Position numbers and translations under genes: made by a program
DNA from: Laburnicola sp. R22_1
Lineage: Eukaryota; Ascomycota; Dothideomycetes; Pleosporales; Didymosphaeriaceae
Length of the DNA stretch: 64,000 nt
Assembly (NCBI GenBank): GCA_014281115.1
Contig: JACONQ010000005.1
Location: forward strand, 1,488,001-1,552,000
Direction of reading: 5' to 3'
Notes under the pieces: generated by a model
The model's database searches: none
Told to the model about the DNA's origin: nothing
Seen by the model: the letters and a program-made list of their open reading frames with translations, nothing else
In this document: in pieces, positions 56,901 through 64,000 of the stretch
Numbering within the stretch: position 1 is the stretch's first letter
How the letters are laid out: each line of letters starts with the position of its first letter

Positions 56901-59900
56901 GTATTCTCTGGTTTATCTTTGCAAATTGTAAGCCGTTTACTAGCTGTACACGGCCTCGCACTAACAAGCTTCACAGTCATTGTCCTGAATATGTTTATTG
57001 CAGTTATCCAGGAGAATTTTGATGTATCGGAAGATGAGAAGCGTCTGCAGCAGGTCAAAGCCTTCCTTCAAAAAAAGGAACAAGGGCTCAACTCATCCGA
57101 CGGGTAAGTTATTTGGAACATTGCGTAATACAAGCTCATTCTTTTAGGAACTTGTCGCTGTCCTCCATATTCAAACTAGGCCAAGCAACACGCAAAGACC
57201 CATTGGACTACGGTTCCGCTGCCGCCGAGATGCTGCTCAAAGACGCTGTAGTTCGAGATTTCCTCGACGAGCCGAACGTAGATCCGCATGAGGAGGAACC
57301 ACAGCCTGGTATCCGGTCCGCGCCGACTATTGTGGGATCGGGTCTTGTCTCGACTTTCTGGCAGCGATTCAGGCGGCGTATTAGCAACCGCGAGCCCAAT
57401 CCATTCTATGCTCCGCTTGATTTTGGACGCGCGTACGAGGATCTCGACCCCAGAACAATGGCCAAAGAGGTGGTCGACGCCACAGAGAAGCGCAAAAAGG
57501 CACAACGAGACTATCTCCGGAAGCATCCGAGCTACAATGTGTCGCTCTTCATTTTCAAACCGTACAGCCCTCTTCGCATGCTCTGCCAAAGGATTGTAGG
57601 ACCAGGTCGTGGCAAAGATCGTATAGAAGGTGTTGCGCCCTCTGTGCCTATATGGTATGCTTTTTCGGCTTTCATATATGCCGCAATCATTGCAATGGTC
57701 CTGTTGGCTTGCGTAACAACACCACTGTACCAGCGGGAATACTTCATGACCCACCAATTTAGCGTTCGAAATTGGTTCGTTTGGACAGACATGGGCTTCG
57801 CTCTGTTGTTCACGGTTGAGGCATTGATCAAGGTTATCGCAGATGGTTTTCTTTTCACACCCAACGCATACTTCCGGGGCTCTTGGGGTTTTATTGACGG
57901 CGTGGTGTTGATCACGCTCTGGATCAATGTCAGCACTTCGTTGCTCAACCAAGGCCAGATCACCCGTACAGTCGGGGCGTTCAAAGCACTGCGTGCCCTG
58001 CGGCTCCTCAATATCAGTGATAGCGCCCGGGATCATTTCCACTCCCTTATAGTCCGTGGATGGTGGAAGTTAATTTCGGTATGCTACCGGAACCTATCTG
58101 TCTAGACTAAAACTAACTATTGTAGGCTGCTTTTGTCTCTTTGAGCCTGCTCATTCCGTTCGCCATCTACGGGTTGAATCTCTTCATGGGACGTATGCAA
58201 TCGTGCAATGATGACGACTCTGGAATCTTCGACCTGAATGACTGCGTCAATGAATACGCCAGCGAACCCTTTGATTGGGAAGTACTCGCCCCTCGCCGAG
58301 CTTCAAACGATTATTATAATTTCGATGATTTTGGCAACTCATTGTTCATCCTCTTTCAGATCGTATCTCAAGAAGGATGGATCGATGTCATGTGGGCGGC
58401 GGAAAGCATCACTGGCGTTTTCACCCAACCAGCTCCATTGGCTTCCAAAGGCAACGCTCTCTTTTTCGTCGTTTTCAACTTACTCGGTGCCGTCTTCGTG
58501 TTGACTCTTTTCGTCTCCGTCTTCATGCGGAACTACACCGAACAGACTGGCGTTGCGTTCCTCACTACAGACCAGCGCTCCTGGCTTGAACTTCGGAAAC
58601 TCCTCCGTCAAGTATCACCTTCGAAGCGGCCGTCTTCAACGAAGCACAGGGAAACTTGGGAAGAATGGTGTTATCGACGTGCTGTCACAAAGAACGGCGT
58701 CTGGCAACGATTCATAACAGCGCTGTTGCTCTGCCACCTCCTCCTCCTTTGCTTGGAGTGGTACCCTGGCTACAATTGGTGGGATCGAGTCCGCGACTAC
58801 ATATTCCTCCTCTTTACGATCGTATTCATCGCCAACGTCGTTATTCGAATCATTGGCCTCTCGTGGTACAGGTTCCGGAAAAGCTCCTGGGATGTGTTCT
58901 CGATCTTCGCAGTGTCTGGTACATTCGTCACCGGAATCCTTCAGCTAATCAACTCAAACGAAAGAGTCTTCACTCAACTCCATAAGCTGGGTCTAGTGTC
59001 CATTGCTCTACTTCTCATACCCAGGAACAACCAACTCGATCAGCTTTTCAAGACGGCTGCGGCCAGTTTAGCAGCCATCGCGAACCTGCTCGCTACATGG
59101 TTTGTGCTCTTCCTTGTGTATGCTATTGCACTCACACAAAGCTTTGGTCTCACACGTTTCGGTGAAAACGAGACCGGAAATATCAATTTTCGAAGCGTGC
59201 CCAAAGCCCTTATTCTTCTATTCCGAACAAGCACGGGCGAGGGTTGGAACGAGATCATGGAAGACTTCGCCTCGATCCAACTTCCTTATTGCACCGAAGG
59301 AGATCGCTACTTTGAAAGTGACTGCGGTAGTGAAGAATGGGCTCGGGTTCTGTTCGTCACCTGGAACATCTTGAGCATGTACATTTTTGTCAATCTTTTC
59401 GTGTCTCTGATATACGAGAGTTTCAGCTACGTATATCAGCGCAGCAGCGGGCTCTCAGTCATCAGCCGGGAAGAAATTCGTCGATTCAAGCAGGCATGGG
59501 CTGAATTCGACCCCGAAGGCACAGGCTTCATTTCCAGAGAGGTCTTCCCCCGATTACTCGGAGTAAGTGCTGTGCTAATTATGGTATGAATGCTATTAAC
59601 AAAGCGTAGGAACTCTCTGGCATCTTCGAAATGAGAATTTACGACGGCGACTTCACCGTGGGCAGGCTCATTGAAGAGTGCAGTTTAACCACTGGAAAGG
59701 CATCGGGGCTTCCTGTGCAGACACAGAGAGAGACTCCTGAGATCGACATCAACAAACTCAATCGGCGCCTGAATGAACTTCCTATTGACGAAATCCGGCG
59801 TAGGCGATCGCGCATGAACACCTTCTACGAGGAGGTGCTGGTATCTAGTGATCCAGACCGTGGCATTCACTTTACCACGCTACTTATGATCTTGGCTCAT

Positions 59901-60626
59901 CACAAGGTTATTAATGATAACAAGAGCCTGAGGTAAGCACTATGAAGTTGGCCTGCGCATATATGGCTAACACATGATTCCAGATTAGAAGAATTCCTCC
60001 GGCGCCGAGCCCGCTTACAGCGTGTCGAAGAAGCAGTGCGGCGCAACGTCGTTATCGGCTTCTTTGATACGCTGTACTGGTCGCGACGGTTCCGACGTGC
60101 GATAGAGCAAAAGAAGGAAGGCCGTATGACTGCCGTACCGCAATTCACCGTACCCGAGATCTTCATCGACGACGAAGACATCACCGATGCACAGCGAGGA
60201 CAACATTCTGCCACTGGTAGTCCGATGTTCTCACCGGTGCAACCGAACATGGACACGGCAGGCTGGCAGGCCTCAGGCAGCGATGCACGTGCCCCATCAC
60301 CGCCAGCCGACATGACCTTACGAAGTCGAGCCAACTCGATACAAATCACACCGTTAGGATCACCCACAAGAGCTTCTCCGCTCTCGCCCACGCGCTCATC
60401 ACCGCAAATGTCACCTTTCTCGCCACCACCTGATGGCGAGTGGCAATTCGCATCGGCTCTCAGTCGACCTCCCAGTCCGCTCCAGGCCGAGCCTAATGCG
60501 GCAGGGAATCGCAGCAGGCAAAACAGTGCCGTTAGTGCAGCCGATGTTTTAGAGGTGCTCGACAACTCGGCATGGGGCGAGAGCATTCGGAGGAGTTTCA
60601 CACAGCGACGGTCGGGCCCGCGATGA
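53944..60626 (+). CDS. CCH1: CCH1 voltage-gated-type calcium channel alpha subunit, 2131 aa
   Basis: Seven exons (53944-56577, 56627-56927, 56977-57103, 57148-58078, 58126-59562, 59610-59932, 59984-60626) join in phase. A long disordered N-terminus (about 340 aa) is followed by four six-helix domains. The pore loops read SSNTYTDLLY (domain I, about 677-686), SSEDWTGIMY (II, about 941), SQEGWIDVMW (III, about 1410) and TGEGWNEIME (IV, about 1700). An EF-hand-like FDPEGTGFIS lies near 1791, and the C-terminus is a Ser/Pro-rich tail. The protein is the pore of the plasma-membrane high-affinity Ca2+ influx system with Mid1. The ATG at 53944 (MPSPDEQHRRSQ) is the first in the frame. Three loops carry Glu at the selectivity position and domain I has Asn, as in other fungal Cch1. 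Confidence 0.96.
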
Positions 60627-62350
60627 GACGTCTTTGCCACAACATTCACAAGTTTTTTTACTGAGCGTCTCAAAGATGCCACCTTTCTGTGGTGCTTTTG
60701 CGGACGATCTACGATATGACGAAAGAGGGGTCATGCTGCAGCCTGCAGGCCGCAGAAAGTTTGGCCCGTGTCGGCCTCAGAATAGGCCGCATACAGATCC
60801 GGTCGCATTGATGTTTGAGAGTCCACTTTGGGATGGTGCAACAGCACGGAACGCGGCAGAGAGACACATTGGTGGGCGCTGCGATGGAACGATCGGAATG
60901 TATATCCCTTTGCTTTGTTCAATTATTCAACGCATACACATGCGTCAACGGTGCTGGAGTCATAATGGATAGACGGGTTTGAGCTGCTCTAGAGAAAAGC
61001 AATGCGGGGGGAGGTAATTGGCCGGGGCGGACTTGGCGTGTACACGTTATCTTTTCAAAGGCTGCATAGCGATGGGCTGGTGGGCGGCATGATTGGAGAA
61101 ACTTCACTCCTTTTTTTTAACACTCAAATTCTCCCGTGTGTGATCAGGCGTTGTTTCTTTGGCATCAATAATGGCGATTTTGTTTTGTCTGCGCGGTTCA
61201 CCCGCGTGTACGGAGGTCTGGAGCGGATCGCGTGTCTTTTGGCAAATGGTGAAACTCGGCTGCGTATCTGGTGGGGTTTCTCAGACACGGCCGATGCACG
61301 GGCCTCGCACATCAAGACTGACCTCGCGTCGGACGTGAGACGGCTCGCTCGGCTGTCAGACACAGGGAGCGACTCAGGTGTTCGGCTGACGGGCTTCATA
61401 CAGTCGACTGGTCGGAGTGTGGTCGCGCTAGAGAGTAAGGTGGCAGCACGGAGGGGCGTATCCCTTTGCTTCATCAGCCAGACGGCCGTCGTGGTATGCT
61501 AAATTCGGTTGCATGTGGGAGACGGGAAGAGGGATTGGGAGTGACATTAGTTGTGATTAGCCTAGCAAGGCATCCTCGCTGTCCGTGGATTATGCAGCGT
61601 TGTCCGACGTTGCCGTCCTCTCTTATCAGCCTCTGTTTGTCAGCCTCTGTTGGAACGGAGATTAATGCTCTACAGCGAGGACACGAACGAGCGCAAATCC
61701 GTGGCCGCATTGGGACAGGCATCCTTCCGGGCGATCAAACAGGGCGCGGTAAGGAAGCAGGTTCGTCCAGCATGGCAGGGATTCCCGCGTCGCCGGTTTC
61801 GTGTCGTGGTGTGACCATGCGCTAGCCCGGACTACCCTACACTGCACGGCGTTTTACGTTCACGGGGACCCTGACCCCAAGCCACGGAAAGGAGCCCTTA
61901 AACAAAGCTTTCCGCTCCCGCCTGAAGCTGTGAAAGTGTCATCTCGCAAGATCGAAGTTGATTTCTTTGTCGAACTCTGTCGGCTCCACCCACCTTCGTT
62001 TCTTGGACTGCCACTGTTCCTTATCACTTCACTCACTACTACCTACTCGCTCTTGACGACACTGGACTACCTTACCTGCCTTACTTCTGGGAAGTTTGGG
62101 ACGCAAGGATCGTGTAACGGTACATCGGTATACCTACCCTTCGGACTCGACATTCTTTCCAAATACCGGGACAGCTGGATCTGTTGAACGCCCACATTCG
62201 CTGCTCCAAACACACGGCCACCACCACCAACCTACAAACCACACCGCAATTGCTCGTAGCACAGCAATTGTCCTCTATACAAACAACATCCAACCCGCCG
62301 TAATACACCCACCTATCTCGCAACCACCACCTCCCACCACCAAAAACAAA
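60627..62350. other. CCH1 3' region and long leader of the small gene
   Basis: No gene could be supported in 1.7 kb. An open frame at 61002-61502 has neither motif nor fungal codon pattern. The last 150 bp are rich in C and A, like fungal leaders. Confidence 0.45.
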
Positions 62351-62710
62351 ATGGCCACCACCCGCCCCAACCGCTTCGCCTTCCCCACCACCAGCGGCTC
62401 CCTCCGCCGCCTCCGCACCGCCTTCTCCCCGACCCACTCCTCCCGCAGCATCTCCCCCCACTCCTCCTCATCCACAACCACCACCTCCCCGTTGACGCGC
62501 ACCTCGTCGCCCGACAGCCACCACAGCTCCACCTCCATCACCAGCATCCGCAACATGCTCATGCTGCGTCGCAGGCCGTCGGTCCTGGACCTCGAGAGGG
62601 AAGAGGAAAAGCATCTTTTTGAACACGAGTTGGAGATGTTGGAGCCGCGGCCGAGCTTGGGTGGGGGCGTTGAGGTGGGCATTTTTGAGGTGTTGGAGGG
62701 GAGGTGCTAG
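62351..62710 (+). CDS. Small basic, Ser/Thr-rich protein, 119 aa
   Basis: The ATG at 62351 lies in a good context (acaaaATGGCC) after a CA-rich leader. The protein starts MATTRPNRFAFPTTSGSLRRLR, has a Ser/Thr-rich middle, and ends with a charged helix (RRRPSVLDLEREEEKHLFEHELEML) and EPRPSLGGGVEVGIFEVLE. No signal peptide or membrane segment is present. The charged C-terminal helix looks conserved in type among ascomycete small hypothetical proteins, but I cannot name a family. An in-frame extension upstream to 62096 lacks an ATG. Confidence 0.6.
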   Translation: MATTRPNRFAFPTTSGSLRRLRTAFSPTHSSRSISPHSSSSTTTTSPLTRTSSPDSHHSSTSITSIRNMLMLRRRPSVLDLEREEEKHLFEHELEMLEPRPSLGGGVEVGIFEVLEGRC

Positions 62711-64000
62711 ATGGGGGGCTGTGGGGTTTCTGACTGGACTGGACTGGACTGGACGAGGGGGAATGATGTTTATGTGGCGTTTTTTTGCTTTTGGTTCTGG
62801 TTTTGCTTTAAGGTTAGGTTTGGGTTGGAATTGGGGGCTTGGGATGCTGCGCTGAAAGCGTAATCGGTTGGCATTGATGGCTCAGCGTCTCTGGTGGCGT
62901 TTTTTTCTTTCCTTTTCCTTGATGGTTATCGCATTACGATGTAAAGAGTTTGTTATTTTTCTTTCAGCAGCTCGCTCGGTGGGTCAATGTCGTCGAGCTG
63001 CGCGCAGTTTCCCCTGCGCAGGTAGCTTGTCGGTTGAGCGGGCTGTTTGTTGTTTTCTGGGCATGAGGATGAGGATGGAAGGGAGGGTGCTCGATCAAGT
63101 CAACCCTACATATATACCCAGATTGGATAAGATAGGGTTGGTTTGGCTTGGTCTCTACATATTCGCAATTTGGGGTCGTAGGAATATAATCTGAGTATCG
63201 CGTATAACCTGAGTATCGCGTATAACTTGCAATACCTATCAATTCCACCATGTCTTCCACTTCACGCTGTACAGAGGACGGCGTGACACGTCTCCTTGCA
63301 AGGTTGCCAGGTGTCCAGCTAAGCCCCCCCTGCCACGTACACTGTACACGCTTCCGAAGGTCCCGCCCGGCCCACCCACATCCAGCATGCACGAACCATA
63401 TTCGCGTCCACGTTATGCGCTGCGCATGAATTCTCCGATCCAGCACCCCCTTCATTCCATAATCTTCAGCTCAGCAACACCTCATGTGACCATGCAAATA
63501 ATTAGCTATCTTCAGGAATCTCACGTCCTCCTCGGACTACCTACAGTATGTACGCGCAGCGTGACATACTTACCACGCTTTACGCAAGAAACCAACGAGG
63601 CGCGCATGTCTCGATCCGGAAATGAAATGAGAACCTAACTCTGACTAAGACACGCACGGGCCGTGCCCAGGTGACCACGCACCCTCGTGACCGAGCACGG
63701 CACGTGCGCGCATTAATAAACTACCGGTACCTATGCACTGTACCTAGAACACGTTCATTCCGATGCGGAAAGATCTGTTCTAGCGTCCCTTGCTCATGCA
63801 ATTGTTCCGAGTCCATGGTCTTTGCGTTCCGCCGCCGTGGTTTGATCAGCGCGCGCGAAGGGAGGACGGTAGCGGTGGCGTCTGGCCGCTGTTTGGGTTT
63901 GAACGGTGAATCGCTCACCCATACACAAGAACAACATTAAATGTGTGAGCGAATGAGTGTTCGGAATAGCTGGCATGTTGATCAGCTACGAACCTCTGAA
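62711..64000. other. Intergenic to the end of the window
   Basis: Holds a short GGACT repeat (62736-62754) and an 18-bp tandem duplication CTGAGTATCGCGTATAAC (63191-63208 and 63209-63226). No gene was supported. Confidence 0.5.

Noticed and set aside
57176..58042. 288-aa minus-strand open frame inside CCH1
   Set aside because: Antisense shadow of a clearly coding region with channel motifs on the plus strand.
61002..61502. 166-aa plus-strand frame downstream of CCH1
   Set aside because: No motif and unlike the coding composition of neighbours; probably chance.

Overview
The window is nuclear DNA of a filamentous ascomycete (Pezizomycotina, most likely a Dothideomycete). Genes have short 45-65 nt GT-AG introns, some with CTAAC/CTGAC-like branch points. 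Recognisable fungal genes include PHO81/nuc-2, CCH1, XAP5/FAM50, chitin deacetylase and a GH18 chitinase. Gene-rich GC-balanced DNA alternates with a 17 kb block of extreme A+T whose transposons carry the mutation pattern of RIP (repeat-induced point mutation).

Layout. 0-10 kb: the tail of a degraded LINE, a hypothetical gene, a large secreted GH18 chitinase fused to a NucA/NucB-type nuclease domain and broken by an in-frame stop, an aldo-keto reductase, and on the minus strand a secreted chitin deacetylase with three CBM18 modules. 10.3-13.7 kb: a MITE-like element and a Fot1/pogo transposon whose three catalytic Asp codons have all become Asn. 13.8-17.4 kb: two divergently transcribed genes sharing a 188 bp promoter, a UBA/AT-hook protein (minus) and XAP5/FAM50 (plus). 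18.0-34.8 kb: the A+T-rich island, with long inverted arms, a decayed Fot1-like element, a Tc1-like element, a perfect 10-bp minisatellite and a SINE-like insertion. 35.4-39.1 kb: PHO81, the SPX-ankyrin-GDPD phosphate regulator. 39.7-47.9 kb: an unusual block of four diverged tandem-repeat families, not strongly mutated by RIP, holding an intact pogo transposon with perfect 79-bp inverted repeats. 48.2-49.5 kb: an epoxide hydrolase pseudogene. 50.2-53.0 kb: a DDT/PHD chromatin protein (minus). 53.9-60.6 kb: CCH1, the high-affinity calcium channel. 62.35-62.7 kb: a small basic protein.

The chitinase and chitin deacetylase both act on chitin, outside the cell or in the wall. PHO81 (phosphate sensing) and CCH1 (calcium entry) are conserved signalling genes on the borders of the mobile DNA. 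XAP5, the UBA/AT-hook protein and the DDT/PHD protein are nuclear.

Most interesting observations: (1) a short SINE-like family seen here in three copies with variable 5' ends, a constant CA-rich 3' end and 9-11 bp target duplications, one of which precisely interrupts a tandem-repeat unit; (2) the 8 kb multi-family repeat block, with recurring minus-strand TATA plus CT-rich modules; (3) loss of catalytic aspartates in DNA transposons by TpG-to-TpA changes, next to an apparently intact relative; (4) the chitinase-nuclease fusion. All calls come from reading the sequence; no database search was run.
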